Assembly (NCBI GenBank): GCA_945787295.1
Contig: CALZHQ010000001.1
Coordinates: 62,001-126,000 of the forward strand
Origin: an uncultured Desulfuromonadales bacterium
GTDB lineage: Bacteria > Desulfobacterota > Desulfuromonadia > Desulfuromonadales > Geopsychrobacteraceae
Direction: 5' to 3'
Length of the DNA: 64,000 bases
Both the position numbers and the translations under genes were made by a program. The notes below the pieces were generated by a model. That model made no database searches. It saw nothing but the letters and a program-made list of their open reading frames with translations, and was not told the origin of the DNA. Below are positions 52,959-63,838 of the stretch, one piece after another. Position 1 is the first letter of the stretch; the number at the start of each line of letters is the position of its first letter.

Positions 52959-54155
52959 CTAGCGATCGAGCAACAGCGACATCAGTTGATGCCCGGCGAC
53001 CAGCCTGCCACTCCGCTTGGCTTCGGCCTCGCTGTAACCGCTGACATCATTCTGCCGCGGGCTGCTGGAGTCGAACAACAAAAAGGGCACCGGGTCTGAG
53101 GTGTGGGTTCTCCTGGCCACCGGGGTCGGATGATCCGGGCAGACAATAATTCGGCAATCTCCGATGGTATCGAGGTTGGCGAGCACCGTCCCGACCACTT
53201 CGCGATCGAAATCCTCGATCGCCTGAATCTTCTCCTGCAGCAGCCCGCCGTGGGCCGCTTCGTCGGGGGCTTCGACATGCACGTAAACGAAATCACCATC
53301 CTGCAGCGCGGCCACGGCCGCCTCCCCCTTGCCACGGTAATTGGTGTCGATATAGCCGGTCGCCCCGGGCACGTTGATGACCTGCAACCCGGCGTTAACG
53401 CCGATCCCTTTAATCAGGTCGACAGCCGAGATGACCGAACCACTCAGCCCGAAGCGTTCCTGATAAGTCTGCATCTGCGGCTTGCGACCATGCCCCCAGA
53501 GCCAGATCGAGTTCGCCGGCACATCGCCACGCTCGATGCGCTGCTGGTTGACCGGATGATTGACCAGCAGCATCTGCGCCGAATTGGTCAGGTTCAGCAG
53601 CTCGTCGGCGCCATCCCCTTGAGGCAGATGATCCTCGACGCTGTAGCTGGTGATATCGTGCGGCGGGGTGAAAGTGAGCTGGTCGCGGCCGTTTTTCCAG
53701 ACCATCAGATGGCGATAGGAAACCCCGGGGTAGAAATTGAACTCCTCACCGCCCAGGTACTGCTGCAAGGTACTGATCAGCTCCGTCGCCTCTTCGGTGG
53801 TAATATGCCCGGCGGAAAAATCGCCCATATACAGCTTGCCGTAATGGGCTTCGAGCCAGACGAAATTGAGGCGGAAGGCGACATCATTCGGGCCCAGCTC
53901 AACCCCCATACTGGCCGCCTCCAGCGGCGATCGGCCACTGTAGCATTCAGCCGGATCGTAGCCGAACACCGAAAGATTGGCGACATCGCTGCCGGGATGG
54001 AACCCTTGCGGAACCGTCGCGGCCAGGCCCAGCTCGCCGGCCCGTGCAAGGCGATCCATGTGCGGGATCTGAGCGACTTCGAGTGGCGTTTTCCCGTCGA
54101 GTTCGGCCAGCGGCTCGTCAGACATGCCGTCGCCGAGCAGAATAATATATTTCAT
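52959..54155 (-). CDS. apgM: Cofactor-independent phosphoglycerate mutase (archaeal-type ApgM)
   Basis: This 398-residue alkaline-phosphatase-fold enzyme interconverts 3- and 2-phosphoglycerate. MKYIILLGDGMSDEPL holds the first metal ligands and PGSDVANLSVFGYDP the catalytic Ser. HVEAPDEAAHGG and the ICPDHPTP motif complete the two-metal site. It is the ApgM (aPGAM) type found in archaea and many anaerobic bacteria, shorter than GpmI. It serves glycolysis and gluconeogenesis. Confidence 0.9.
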   Translation of the reverse strand: MKYIILLGDGMSDEPLAELDGKTPLEVAQIPHMDRLARAGELGLAATVPQGFHPGSDVANLSVFGYDPAECYSGRSPLEAASMGVELGPNDVAFRLNFVWLEAHYGKLYMGDFSAGHITTEEATELISTLQQYLGGEEFNFYPGVSYRHLMVWKNGRDQLTFTPPHDITSYSVEDHLPQGDGADELLNLTNSAQMLLVNHPVNQQRIERGDVPANSIWLWGHGRKPQMQTYQERFGLSGSVISAVDLIKGIGVNAGLQVINVPGATGYIDTNYRGKGEAAVAALQDGDFVYVHVEAPDEAAHGGLLQEKIQAIEDFDREVVGTVLANLDTIGDCRIIVCPDHPTPVARRTHTSDPVPFLLFDSSSPRQNDVSGYSEAEAKRSGRLVAGHQLMSLLLDR

Positions 54156-54179
54156 GGGATCCTCGTCAATTGTTCACAG

Positions 54180-55067
54180 TTATCCGCGCGGATGATACTG
54201 CTGATGCAGTTTTTTCAGCCGTTCCTGGATGACATGCGTGTAAATTTGCGTGGTCGAAATATCCGCGTGCCCGAGCATCGTCTGCACGGCCCGTAAATCT
54301 GCTCCGTTTTCCAGCAGATGGGTGGCAAACGAATGGCGCAGGGCATGCGGATAAACCGCTTGCCTGATTCCGGCGGCCAGGGCATAGCGCTTGAGATTCT
54401 TCCAGAACCCCTGGCGACTGAGCCCCTTGCCCTGCCGATTGAGAAACACCAGATCGGTGAGCGTCTTCTTCAACAGCAGCGGGCGCCCATTCTGCAGGTA
54501 TTGCTGCAGAATTTCAAGGGCCAGCTCTCCCAGCGGGATCAAGCGCTGCTTGCCTCCCTTGCCGAAGGCGTTGACGCAACCGATATCCAGTTTGAGGTCA
54601 CCAAGCTCCAGGCCGACCAGCTCGGAGACCCGCATCCCGGTCGCGTAAAGCACTTCCAGCAGGGCCCGGTCGCGCAAAACCAGCGCGGAATCGCCCTTCG
54701 GCGCAGCCAGCAAGCGCTCAACTTCGGCCTGCGAAAGCAGTTTCGGCAGTGGCTGCAGCGCCCGGGGAGATTCGAGCAACGCGGTTGGATCCTGCTCGGT
54801 ATGTTTTTCCGCCAGCAGAAACCTGTGGAACATGCGCAGCGAGCTCAAGCAGCGCGCGCGGCTGCGCGCCGCCATGCCGTCTTCTTTCAGCCGGCCGAGA
54901 AAAGCCAGCAGGTCCAGCTGCTGAATCCGGTCGGGCGCGCAGATCTTGCGTTGTTCCAGAAAAGTGATGTAGCGGCTCAGGTCGCGGCTATAGGCGTCAA
55001 GGGTATTCTTCGACAGACCTTTTTCAACCGTCAAATAGTTCAGAAAATAGTCGAGGTATTGGTCCAT
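54180..55067 (-). CDS. xerD: Site-specific tyrosine recombinase XerD
   Basis: This 295-residue recombinase has an N-terminal SAM-like core-binding domain (~1-90). The catalytic domain holds the residues Arg (ATGMRVSEL), Lys, and HALRHSFATHLLENGADLRAVQTMLGHADISTTQIYTH with the nucleophile Tyr near the end. It works with XerC at dif to resolve chromosome dimers. The XerC/XerD distinction is based on resemblance to XerD in the C-terminus and is fairly likely. Nothing around it suggests an integrase role. Confidence 0.9.
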   Translation of the reverse strand: MDQYLDYFLNYLTVEKGLSKNTLDAYSRDLSRYITFLEQRKICAPDRIQQLDLLAFLGRLKEDGMAARSRARCLSSLRMFHRFLLAEKHTEQDPTALLESPRALQPLPKLLSQAEVERLLAAPKGDSALVLRDRALLEVLYATGMRVSELVGLELGDLKLDIGCVNAFGKGGKQRLIPLGELALEILQQYLQNGRPLLLKKTLTDLVFLNRQGKGLSRQGFWKNLKRYALAAGIRQAVYPHALRHSFATHLLENGADLRAVQTMLGHADISTTQIYTHVIQERLKKLHQQYHPRG

Positions 55068-55085
55068 ATGTCTTTGAGATGTCAG

Positions 55086-57782
55086 CTAAGTGAGTCGCTC
55101 GAGGAGGCTCTGACGGATTTTCTCAATCTTCTCCGGGTCGATGATTTTCTGGCCGAAGATATCCTGCACGTAGAACACATCGGCGGCCTGATCGACCTTG
55201 GTGGATATTTTCGATATGGCGATGTACAAGCCCAGCTCTTTCAGAGTCCGGGTGATATCGTAGAGCAGACCGACTTTGTCGTTGGCGAAAATATCGATGA
55301 CCGTGTATTCCTCAGACACCTGGTTGTCAAATTCAACCTTGTTGGGCTGCTGCGGCTTCTCCCGGCTGCTGATCATGTAGGACGGCTGTCGTTGCTTCTG
55401 CACCAGATCGTCAACGTAGATTCGCCCTTCGATCGCCGCGATCAGGTCCGCCTCGACCTTCTTCAGCTTGACCGGATTTTCGACCACGCTGCCGATGGTG
55501 CTGTTGACCTGCAGCACATCGAGCACCGCGCCGGTTTTCCTGGTATGAATCTGAGCCCCGAGAATATTGATCGAGTGGGCGGCCATTACCCCGGTGATCA
55601 GGGAGAACAGCCCCGGCGAATCGATGGTGGCAAGGATAATCTGGGTATAGTTGGCCTCGCGCATTTGTTCGACCTGCATCGCGAGAGGTTGTTTCCCACG
55701 CCCCAGGGCCAGGCGCAGGTGGGGGATGATCTCCCTGGAACGATAGGTCAGCAGATAGCGGGTGCTGAGGCTGTCGAGAGCCTTTTTGATCTGCCCTTCC
55801 GGAAACTCTTCGAGCAGGGCCAGGCGGATTTTCCGCTTGCGGTTGCGGACCTTTTCGGAGCGCTGTTCGAGGAAAAAGTTGCCTTTTTCGATGAAATCGA
55901 AGGCTTTCTCGTACAATTCCTGCAACAGCTGCCCCTTCCACTCGGACCAGACATCCGGACCGACCGCCTTGAGATCAGCAAATGTCAGCAGGTAGAGCAT
56001 GTGCAGGTTTTCACTCATGCCCATCTGTTCGGCGAACTGGGCGATCATCTTCATGTCGTGCAGATCTCGGCGCTGCGAGATGTGCGCCATCAACAGATGA
56101 TGTTGTACCAGAAACTGCAGCCGCTGACTGTCCTCGCGATTCAGCCCCATGCGCCGGGCGATGGTCGGAATCATCGAGGCCCCTTTGCTGCTGTGATCAG
56201 CGCCGCTCCCCTTGCCGATATCGTGAAACAGAATGGCCAGCAGCAGCAGCTCTCTTTTTTCGATATTGTTGGCCACCTGGGTCAACAGCGGCTGAGTTTC
56301 GACGTACTCGCCATCCCAGAGCTTGCCCACCTCTTCGATGGCGAACAGGGTGTGAATGTCGACGGTATAGATGTGGTAGAGATCGAACTGGACTTTGCAG
56401 AATATGTTCTTGAACTCAGGGATATAGGCGTTGAGAAAATGCAGGTGGTGCATCTCCCGCAGGGTATTCCCGACCCGTTTCGGCGAGCGCAGAATTTTGA
56501 AAAAGGCTTCGTTGACCCGACGGGACCGGCGCACCTTGTCGTTCATAAGTGACAGATTGTCGCGAATAGACAGCTTCAGCGCGACACTCAGTTCGGCGTT
56601 GTGGCGCTGCGCCAGCTCAAAGGCGGACATCATCAGCGCCGGGTCCTTGATGAAAAGTTCCTTGTCGCTCGTACCGATTTCGCCGCGCACGATATTGAAG
56701 CCGTCTTCGAGGTTGCGACGGACGAAAAAGCCGAGAATGCTGTTTTTCGGTTGGTCGCGCTCGGTCGCACTGATGATCAGGCTGGACGAAAGGTGCTCCA
56801 CATGTGACGCGTGCGTGTAGTAGTCCTGCATGAACTGTTCAACCGCCGAGCCTTCACGGCTGTCCACATAACCCAGTTCAGCGGCAATCTGCTGCTGCAG
56901 ATCGAAAGTGAGCTGATCACTCTTGCGCTGCCCCATGAAATGCAGATGATTGCGGAGGCACCAGAGATAATCGAAGGCGGCCTGATACTCTTCGGCCTGC
57001 TCCTCGATGATGACCCCTTTGATCAACAGCTCTTTGAGGTTTTTCGCCTTGAACTTGACCCGGGCAATCCAGATGGCCGCATGCAGGTCGCGCAGACCGC
57101 CTTCCCCTTCCTTGATATTCGGTTCAAGCAGGTAAACTGAGGAGCCGTATTTTCTGCGCCGCTCTTTGTTCTCCAGCAGCTTCTGTTTGATGAACCCTTG
57201 AGAGCCGTTCTCCAGCAGCGGCTTGCCGACTTTGCCGGCAAACAGTTCGAACAGTTCCTGGTTGCCGGCCAGGTAGCGGGCATCGAGCATCGCGGTCTTG
57301 ACCGTCACATCCTGGTTGGCCTGCTCCAGGCAGTCCTTCACCGAACGCACGCTGTATCCGACATCCAGGCTTAGATCCCAGAGAAGATAAAGCATCCGAT
57401 CGGAGATCACTTTGGCGGCCTCTTTGCCGGAATTGTCGAAGAAAAACATCAGGTCGAGATCTGATTTCGGGTTCATCTCACAGCGGCCGTAGCCACCGAG
57501 CGCCAACAGGGCACAACCGGCTAATGAATCGGGATCGAGCCCGGCGCTCACCGCCTGATAGAGGTTGTCATTCAACAGGTCAAACAGACTGGTCAGCTGT
57601 TCGACCACGACCGTTCCAGCGGCGCCCTCTTCGGTCAGGCACTTGATCCTTTGCAGCTCGGTATCGACATAGTCGCGCGCTGCATCCAACAACGGCTGGC
57701 GACGCTGTTCATACTCCGTTTCAGCATCGAACAGGTCAGCCGGGAAGCAGACCTCAGCCTGTTTTGCGACAACACTGGTCAT
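55086..57782 (-). CDS. glnD: Bifunctional [protein-PII] uridylyltransferase/uridylyl-removing enzyme
   Basis: This 898-residue nitrogen sensor has an N-terminal nucleotidyltransferase domain (GGYGRCEMNPKSDLDLMFF with GGxGR and the acidic pair), a central HD domain (LFHDIGKGSGADHSSKG) for de-uridylylation, and two C-terminal ACT domains (~710-780, ~820-895). It modifies PII according to glutamine level. All domains are intact and the length is normal. Its stop is 18 bp from xerD. Confidence 0.95.
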   Translation of the reverse strand: MTSVVAKQAEVCFPADLFDAETEYEQRRQPLLDAARDYVDTELQRIKCLTEEGAAGTVVVEQLTSLFDLLNDNLYQAVSAGLDPDSLAGCALLALGGYGRCEMNPKSDLDLMFFFDNSGKEAAKVISDRMLYLLWDLSLDVGYSVRSVKDCLEQANQDVTVKTAMLDARYLAGNQELFELFAGKVGKPLLENGSQGFIKQKLLENKERRRKYGSSVYLLEPNIKEGEGGLRDLHAAIWIARVKFKAKNLKELLIKGVIIEEQAEEYQAAFDYLWCLRNHLHFMGQRKSDQLTFDLQQQIAAELGYVDSREGSAVEQFMQDYYTHASHVEHLSSSLIISATERDQPKNSILGFFVRRNLEDGFNIVRGEIGTSDKELFIKDPALMMSAFELAQRHNAELSVALKLSIRDNLSLMNDKVRRSRRVNEAFFKILRSPKRVGNTLREMHHLHFLNAYIPEFKNIFCKVQFDLYHIYTVDIHTLFAIEEVGKLWDGEYVETQPLLTQVANNIEKRELLLLAILFHDIGKGSGADHSSKGASMIPTIARRMGLNREDSQRLQFLVQHHLLMAHISQRRDLHDMKMIAQFAEQMGMSENLHMLYLLTFADLKAVGPDVWSEWKGQLLQELYEKAFDFIEKGNFFLEQRSEKVRNRKRKIRLALLEEFPEGQIKKALDSLSTRYLLTYRSREIIPHLRLALGRGKQPLAMQVEQMREANYTQIILATIDSPGLFSLITGVMAAHSINILGAQIHTRKTGAVLDVLQVNSTIGSVVENPVKLKKVEADLIAAIEGRIYVDDLVQKQRQPSYMISSREKPQQPNKVEFDNQVSEEYTVIDIFANDKVGLLYDITRTLKELGLYIAISKISTKVDQAADVFYVQDIFGQKIIDPEKIEKIRQSLLERLT

Positions 57783-59476
57783 TGTTGTGCCACCTGATCC
57801 ATCGTCGCCGCATAGTCCTTGACCCCTTCAACAATCGCTGCTGCGACTCGTTCCTGATATTTACGACTGGTCAGACGTTTCTCCTCGCGCTTGTTGCTGA
57901 TAAACGCAGCTTCGACCAGGACCGATGGCATCGTGGCTCCCAACAAAACATGGAAAGGGCCCTGGCGGACTCCCAGATCCTTAATTCTACTGTAATGAGG
58001 TTTCAGGCCGGTAACCATCGCCTGTTGAATCTTCGCCGCCAGACGACTCGACTCATTGATTTTCGCGTTCGCCATCAGATCGAACAGGATCGCTTCGAGA
58101 TTACTCACATCCTGCAGGCTGGTGCCGTTTTCGCGGGCAGCAACTTCGGCGGCCTGATTGTTCTTCGACAGGTTCAGAAAATAGGTCTCGATGCCATAGG
58201 CGCTGCGGCTGGGACTGGCGTTGGCATGCAGAGAAATAAACAGATCCGCTCCGACCTGGTTGGCGTAGGCGGTCCGCTCCCGCAAGCCGAGATATTTATC
58301 TCCTGAACGGGTCATGAGGACTTTGACGCCGAGCTCTTTGCGTAAGCGCTCCGCCAGCACCTTGGCGAGCCCCAAGGTGACCTGTTTCTCCTGGACCCGG
58401 CCCGGCCCGACCGCCCCCGGGTCCTTGCCTCCATGGCCGGCATCGACCACGATCAACCGAATCCCCCCCTGATCGGCCTGCTGTGGGACATGCAGAATCG
58501 GCACATGATCGGTCGCGGAGTCGAGGATTGAAGCGATCGAATCATCTCCGCCTGAAGCTGCTGAACGGATTTCCGACGGTTTGGCCGCGGCGGTTTGAGT
58601 CGGTTTGCCTTTTATGTCGACGACAATCCGATAAGGGTTTTCCAGGGTCACCAACTTGTAATCACTGGACGCGTAGAGATCGAGGACGACCCGGACCCGT
58701 TTTTCATCAAAACGGCTGGCCCGCACCCGCCGCACCAGGCCATTGAGAATCGGCACTTCAGATTGAAGCTGCGCTGAAAGCCGGGTCGCAAGCAGATCAA
58801 AATAGATGCGCGGCTTATCTCCTTTGAGTTCGTGCGGGGTCGCCAACACCGGCGCAGACAAGTCAAGCACCACCCGGGTGTATTCAGGGCCGCTCCAGTA
58901 GCGGATCTTCTCCAAGGAGCTGCCCTGCGCAGAAACAACCGGCGCGGCCGGCGGGCTGGTAACCATCGGAGCAGGAGGTGGCGGCAGGGCTGCCAAGCGC
59001 CGCTTGGCGGCAGCAGCCATATCGCCTGACGGCAGCTGGCGGATGAGCTGCTGATAATAGTTATAGGCTGCGACCTGATCATTCAAGAGAGCCTCTGCCG
59101 CCTGCCCGGCTGAATACAGCGCATCATCAGCCAGGTTGCTGGTGGGATAGCGCTCCGCCAGCTGCAGGTAAACGGTCACGGCGTTTTTCGCGTCGCCACG
59201 CGAGCCGGAGGCTTTCGACAAACCGTCCCAGGTCCGGGCTCGTAAAAACAGGGCTTTTTCCAGGTTGGGATTGCGCGGGTGCTCACGCTCGAACCGCTCA
59301 AAGCGTTTGATCAGAGCCTCCCAATTTTTCCGCTGTCGCTGTAATTGGGAGGACTTGATCAGTTGCTTATAATCACGCCGGATTTCCGCAAAAGTCGCAT
59401 CCTGGGCCGCCGGCAGATCGTTGACCAGAACCAGAGCCGACAGGCTCAAGAGAATGAAGTAGCGTAACAACCTCAT
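57779..59476 (-). CDS. N-acetylmuramoyl-L-alanine amidase (AmiC-like)
   Basis: This 565-residue periplasmic enzyme has a signal peptide (~5-23), TPR-like helical repeats (~35-165), an AMIN domain (~190-290) and a C-terminal Amidase_3 domain (~340-560). Zinc ligands are visible in VVDAGHGGKDPGAVG, a conserved Glu in EKQVTLGLAKVL, and His in ISLHANA. It cleaves septal peptidoglycan to separate daughter cells. The TPR extension is unusual compared with E. coli AmiC but common in Deltaproteobacteria. Its stop overlaps the glnD start. Confidence 0.92.
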   Translation of the reverse strand: MRLLRYFILLSLSALVLVNDLPAAQDATFAEIRRDYKQLIKSSQLQRQRKNWEALIKRFERFEREHPRNPNLEKALFLRARTWDGLSKASGSRGDAKNAVTVYLQLAERYPTSNLADDALYSAGQAAEALLNDQVAAYNYYQQLIRQLPSGDMAAAAKRRLAALPPPPAPMVTSPPAAPVVSAQGSSLEKIRYWSGPEYTRVVLDLSAPVLATPHELKGDKPRIYFDLLATRLSAQLQSEVPILNGLVRRVRASRFDEKRVRVVLDLYASSDYKLVTLENPYRIVVDIKGKPTQTAAAKPSEIRSAASGGDDSIASILDSATDHVPILHVPQQADQGGIRLIVVDAGHGGKDPGAVGPGRVQEKQVTLGLAKVLAERLRKELGVKVLMTRSGDKYLGLRERTAYANQVGADLFISLHANASPSRSAYGIETYFLNLSKNNQAAEVAARENGTSLQDVSNLEAILFDLMANAKINESSRLAAKIQQAMVTGLKPHYSRIKDLGVRQGPFHVLLGATMPSVLVEAAFISNKREEKRLTSRKYQERVAAAIVEGVKDYAATMDQVAQQ

Positions 59477-59480
59477 AGTA

Positions 59481-62096
59481 TCAAAGCATCTTTTTCAGTT
59501 CGTCTAGCAGGTTCATGGCATCCAGAGGGGTCATGCAGCTCAGGTCGGCCGTCGCGATTTTGGCGCGCAGCTCCTCTTCGGCGGCACCTTGAAACAGAGA
59601 CATCTGTGAAGCCAAAGGACGCGGCGGCTGACTCTTCCCCTCTCCGAGGCGCGGCTGGCCGGATTGGCCGAACTCGCCCGCTTCCAGGTTGTGCAGGATC
59701 TCTTTCGCCCGACGGATGACCTGATCTGGCAGACCAGCCAGACGCGCCACCTGAATTCCATAGGAGCGACTGGCGCCACCAGAAACAATCTTGCGCAGGA
59801 AGATGATCTGGTCATTCCACTCCTTGACGGCGATATTGAAATTCTGCACCCGATCGCGCGTTAAAGCCAGATCGGTCAGTTCATGATAGTGGGTGGCGAA
59901 CAGCGTCTTGGCGGCGACCTCCAGATTGTCGTGCAGGTATTCTGCCACCGCCCAGGCAATGCTGACCCCGTCGAAGGTCGAGGTTCCACGGCCGATCTCG
60001 TCCAGAATGATCAGACTGCGCTGAGTCGCGTGCCGTAGGATGTTTGCCGTCTCGTTCATCTCGACCATGAACGTCGACTCACCTTTTGCCAGATTATCAC
60101 TCGCGCCGACGCGAGTAAAGATGCGGTCGACGACGCCGATCCTGGCCTCTTCCGCCGGCACGAAGCTGCCGATCTGGGCCATCAGGGTGATCAGCGCCAC
60201 CTGACGCATGAAGGTCGATTTCCCCGCCATGTTCGGCCCGGTGATAATCAGCAGCTGGTTCCGGTCGTTGTCGAGCGCGACATCGTTCGGGATGAACGCT
60301 TCCTTAAGCGGCATCCCTTCGACGACCGGATGGCGGCCGCCTTCGATCCTGAGCACCCCGGAGTCATCGACTTGCGGGCACACGTAGTTGCGATCGTGGG
60401 CCAGATCGGCGAGGGCCAGCAGAGCATCCAGAGACGCCAGGGCATTGGCACTCTGCTGGATGCGCCGCCCTTCGGCAGCGGCCTGCAGACGCACCTCCTG
60501 AAACAGATTGTACTCCAGCTCGACCAAACGCTCCTCGGCCCCAAGGACCTTTGCTTCATACTCTTTGAGCTTCGGCGTAATGTAACGTTCCGCGTTGGAG
60601 AGGGTCTGCTTGCGCTGGTAATCCTCCGGAATCCGGGCGAGGTTCTTGTTGGTGACCTCGATAAAATAGCCGAACACCTTGTTGTATTTGACTTTCAGGG
60701 TCGGGATGTCGGTTCGTGACCGCTCTTCCTGCTCGAGCCGGGCGATCCAGCCTTTGCCTTCCCGGCTGATGCTGCGCAGTTCGTCAAGATCCTCATGATA
60801 GCCATCGCGGATGAGGCCGCCATCGCGCAGCACAAAAGGCGGATCGTCGACAATCGCCCTGCCCAGCAGCTCAACCAGTTCCGGCAGCAGATCGATCTGC
60901 GCGCGGAGCTGCTGCAGGCAGGAGGACTGAAAGCCGGCGAGCAGATCATCGATCTGCGGCAACTTCTCCAGAGAGACGCGTAGCGCGGCGAGATCCTTGG
61001 CGTTGGCGCTGGCCATGGCGATCTTACTGTTGAGCCGCTCGAGGTCATAGACTCCGTCGAGGGCTTCACGCAGCTCGATGCGGATCAGACTTTCTTCGAC
61101 CAGCTCGGCGACGGCGTTCTGCCGGTCGAGAATCTGCTGCAGATCGATCAGCGGGTAGTGAATCCAGTGGCGCAGGGTCCGCCCACCCATGGCGGTCACG
61201 GTCCGGTCGAGCACGCCGAGCAGCGAGCCGCGCTTCTTGCCGTCCTGCAGGGTCGCGGTCAGTTCCAGGTTGCGCCGGGTGGCATCATCCAGCACCATGA
61301 AATGACGGGTGTGATAGGTCTGTAAGGGGCGCAGGTGACGTAATTCGTCTTTCTGCGTCTGCTGCAGGTAATACAGAACCGCCGAGGCGGCCTGTTGTGC
61401 GGCCGGCAGCTCCTCACAGCCGAAAGACTGCAGCCCGGATACGCCGAAAAATGTGCACAGCTGCTCTGCAGCATAATCGGTTTCACAGACCCACTCCGGC
61501 AGCAGGTTGCGCATCACTCCGTCAAGCACCCCGGAGAGCTGCTTCTGCAGAGTCTGCCCGGCGGCATTGTCGGCATACAGCACTTCCCGCGGTCGCAGCG
61601 ATCCCAGCTCGCTTTCCACCTGCGCCAGTCCTTCGACCTGAGTGACACGGAATTCGCCGGTCGTGATATCGACATGCGCGATTCCGTACTGCCCGCCCTC
61701 GGCGACGATCGCCAGCAGGTAGTTGTTCTCTTTCGGGTCGAGGGTCTCGGTATCGGTCACCAGGCCGGGCGTGACAACCCGCACAACCTCGCGTTTGACG
61801 ATCCCCTTGGCGGTTTTCGGGTCTTCGACCTGCTCGCAGATCGCCACCTTGTGGCCACTTGCGATCAGCTTGGCGATGTAGCCCTGGCTGCTGTGATAGG
61901 GCACCCCGCACAACGGGATCGAATCCTCTTCACTTTTATTTCTCGAGGTCAGGGTGATGCCGAGCACGCGCGATGCCACGACGGCGTCTTCCATGAACAT
62001 TTCATAAAAGTCGCCCAGGCGGAAAAACAGGATCGCGTCTTCGTAATTCGCCTTTATTTCCAGATACTGCCGCATCAGCGGAGTTGTTGATGACAT
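59481..62096 (-). CDS. mutS: DNA mismatch repair protein MutS
   Basis: This 871-residue protein has the mismatch-binding motif [11 protein letters not shown] (GxFYE with Phe-X-Glu) near residue 24, the lever and clamp domains, and the ATPase with GPNMAGKST, then [17 protein letters not shown] and the THYHELTDL region. A C-terminal helix ([11 protein letters not shown]) is the dimer/tetramer segment. The family, length and motifs are complete. It heads the minus-strand run toward the amidase and glnD. Confidence 0.97.
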   Translation of the reverse strand: MSSTTPLMRQYLEIKANYEDAILFFRLGDFYEMFMEDAVVASRVLGITLTSRNKSEEDSIPLCGVPYHSSQGYIAKLIASGHKVAICEQVEDPKTAKGIVKREVVRVVTPGLVTDTETLDPKENNYLLAIVAEGGQYGIAHVDITTGEFRVTQVEGLAQVESELGSLRPREVLYADNAAGQTLQKQLSGVLDGVMRNLLPEWVCETDYAAEQLCTFFGVSGLQSFGCEELPAAQQAASAVLYYLQQTQKDELRHLRPLQTYHTRHFMVLDDATRRNLELTATLQDGKKRGSLLGVLDRTVTAMGGRTLRHWIHYPLIDLQQILDRQNAVAELVEESLIRIELREALDGVYDLERLNSKIAMASANAKDLAALRVSLEKLPQIDDLLAGFQSSCLQQLRAQIDLLPELVELLGRAIVDDPPFVLRDGGLIRDGYHEDLDELRSISREGKGWIARLEQEERSRTDIPTLKVKYNKVFGYFIEVTNKNLARIPEDYQRKQTLSNAERYITPKLKEYEAKVLGAEERLVELEYNLFQEVRLQAAAEGRRIQQSANALASLDALLALADLAHDRNYVCPQVDDSGVLRIEGGRHPVVEGMPLKEAFIPNDVALDNDRNQLLIITGPNMAGKSTFMRQVALITLMAQIGSFVPAEEARIGVVDRIFTRVGASDNLAKGESTFMVEMNETANILRHATQRSLIILDEIGRGTSTFDGVSIAWAVAEYLHDNLEVAAKTLFATHYHELTDLALTRDRVQNFNIAVKEWNDQIIFLRKIVSGGASRSYGIQVARLAGLPDQVIRRAKEILHNLEAGEFGQSGQPRLGEGKSQPPRPLASQMSLFQGAAEEELRAKIATADLSCMTPLDAMNLLDELKKML

Positions 62097-62308
62097 GTAT
62101 AAAAACCTGAAATACCTAATAAAAGAGCTGAGGAGTGTGAAGTCGATGCTAGAATCATCTGAAGCGCGCTATCGTAGCAAAGCCACTCCACGAAGTAAAT
62201 AGAACGATACGCACCCCATGCAGCTGACGCTTGACCACCTGATGGCAGAATGCTAATTACTCGGGCACAGAGTTTCCTCAACCCAGCTGACTGAAAATTG
62301 AGAGACCG

Positions 62309-62821
62309 ATGACGACGAAACCGCACCCGGCACCGCCGGCCGAGCTGCTCGACAAAAGCAGCTACACGATCAAAACCCTGGAAGATGAAATCCGTGTCGA
62401 TCAGCTCTGCTGTGCCTTGCTGAAAAAATTTCACCGGTCGTTGCTTGAAGAACAGCAGCTCGATCCGCTGGACGCCGGATCGCAGGCTGCCGGGGCCGAT
62501 TATTTTCTGCGCAATTTCGTCATCGACAACCGCCGGGGCAACATTTTCGAGGTCACGGACAAGCAGGTGCGCTGCTTCGCCGGCCACTGGTATATCACCA
62601 GCAACCTTGAACCGAACCTGGTCGAACTGACCGCCATGCTCAATGGCGTCGCCAGTTTTTACCGGTTCTGTGCGGCCAGCAGCCTTGTCGGTCAGGAGGT
62701 TGCCGCGGCGATCGAGCAGACCTGCAACGATCTGGCTTATTATCAGAATCGCATCGACAGCTTCCATAGCCTGAGCGGCGATGGATTCATGGCCTGGGGA
62801 AAAGAGTGCCCCCTGTCCTGA
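62309..62821 (+). CDS. Hypothetical protein
   Basis: This 170-residue soluble, helical protein begins with a Pro-rich stretch and then EDEIRVDQLCCALLKKFHRSLL. Residues ~55-110 include FVIDNRRGNIFEVTDKQVRCFAGHWYITSNLEPN. No family is recognised. It is 12 bp upstream of the cation efflux gene and may be cotranscribed with it. Confidence 0.6.
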   Translation: MTTKPHPAPPAELLDKSSYTIKTLEDEIRVDQLCCALLKKFHRSLLEEQQLDPLDAGSQAAGADYFLRNFVIDNRRGNIFEVTDKQVRCFAGHWYITSNLEPNLVELTAMLNGVASFYRFCAASSLVGQEVAAAIEQTCNDLAYYQNRIDSFHSLSGDGFMAWGKECPLS

Positions 62822-62833
62822 AGACATGAACTG

Positions 62834-63757
62834 ATGAGAGTTGAAAACCCGAAAATCCGCGCAGCGACTTTTTCCATCTGCGGCGCTCTCGGCCTGGCGA
62901 TCATCAAGCTGATCATCGCCTTCTCCAGCGGCTCGATGGCGGTCATGGCCTCGGCCGTCGACTCACTGCTCGACATCCTGATGTCGGGGGTCAATTTCAT
63001 GGCGATCCGTCATGCGGAGCAGCCCCCGGACCAGTGCCACCCCTTCGGCCACGGCAAGTTCGAAACCATCGCCACGCTGTTTCAGGCTCTGGTGATCAGC
63101 CTCTCCGGCGGCTGGATCATCTACGAAGCGTCTTCGCGGCTGACGCAAGGCGTCCCCCTGAGCGATCTTGACCAGGGGATCGGCGTCCTCGCCTTCAGCG
63201 CCCTGGTCTCCTGGTTCATCGCCAGTTATTTGCGACGGGTCGCTAAACAGACCGACTCGACAGCGCTGGAAGCCGACTCGCTCCATTTCCGCATGGATAT
63301 CTATAGCAACCTGGGCCTGATGGCCGGGCTGCTGATGATCACCTGGTTCGATATCCACTGGCTTGACCCGGCGCTTTCGATCCTGGTCGCTTCGTACATT
63401 CTGCATGAAGCGCTGCGATTGATTAAGCGCAGCCTCAACGATATTCTCGACCGTCAGCTGCCGGACGAGATACAGCAGAGAGTCCACGAGCTGATCAACA
63501 GCCATGAAGGGCCGCTGGCCGGCTACCACGGCTTGCGCACCCGGCGGGCGGGATCGTTGAAAATCATGGATTTCCACCTGGAAGTCTGCAAAGAGATGAC
63601 GGTCGAAGAGGCGCACAAGCTGACCGACAGCCTGGAAAAGCGGATTGAACGGGACATCCCCGGAGCAGATGTCATCATCCACATCGAACCCTGTCGCATC
63701 CAGCCCTGCCCGGGGCGAAAGGATTGTCAACGCGACAGAAGCCGCATCAATAACTAA
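62834..63757 (+). CDS. Cation diffusion facilitator (FieF-like)
   Basis: This 307-residue inner-membrane exporter of the CDF family has about six helices. Metal-site residues are visible in ASAVDSLLDILMS (Asp pair of helix 2) and in ADSLHFRMDIYSN (His and Asp of helix 5), with the HPFGHGKFE loop between. The C-terminal cytoplasmic domain ends in VIIHIEPC. It exchanges Fe, Zn, Cd or similar ions for protons. A trailing CxxxPCPGRKDCQ stretch is an extra Cys-containing tail. Confidence 0.9.
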   Translation: MRVENPKIRAATFSICGALGLAIIKLIIAFSSGSMAVMASAVDSLLDILMSGVNFMAIRHAEQPPDQCHPFGHGKFETIATLFQALVISLSGGWIIYEASSRLTQGVPLSDLDQGIGVLAFSALVSWFIASYLRRVAKQTDSTALEADSLHFRMDIYSNLGLMAGLLMITWFDIHWLDPALSILVASYILHEALRLIKRSLNDILDRQLPDEIQQRVHELINSHEGPLAGYHGLRTRRAGSLKIMDFHLEVCKEMTVEEAHKLTDSLEKRIERDIPGADVIIHIEPCRIQPCPGRKDCQRDRSRINN

Positions 63758-63783
63758 GACCTCCTCCCGCACTGAACGAGAAA

Positions 63784-63814
63784 CAGCTCCAGGTTTCCCC
63801 GGAGCTGCTTTTGT
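63784..63814 (+). terminator. Intrinsic terminator after the cation efflux gene
   Basis: A 7-bp stem (63784-63790 with 63801-63807) extended by GG/CC is followed by CTTTTGTT. It lies 27 bases after the stop. Confidence 0.75.
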
Positions 63815-63838
63815 TCCCCTGGCCGAATGAGGCCTTCC

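Noticed and set aside
54318..56552. 744-codon plus-strand open frame opposite xerD and glnD
   Set aside because: It is antisense to two clear genes, and its composition (rich in Gln, His, Leu, Arg) is typical of complementary-strand translation.
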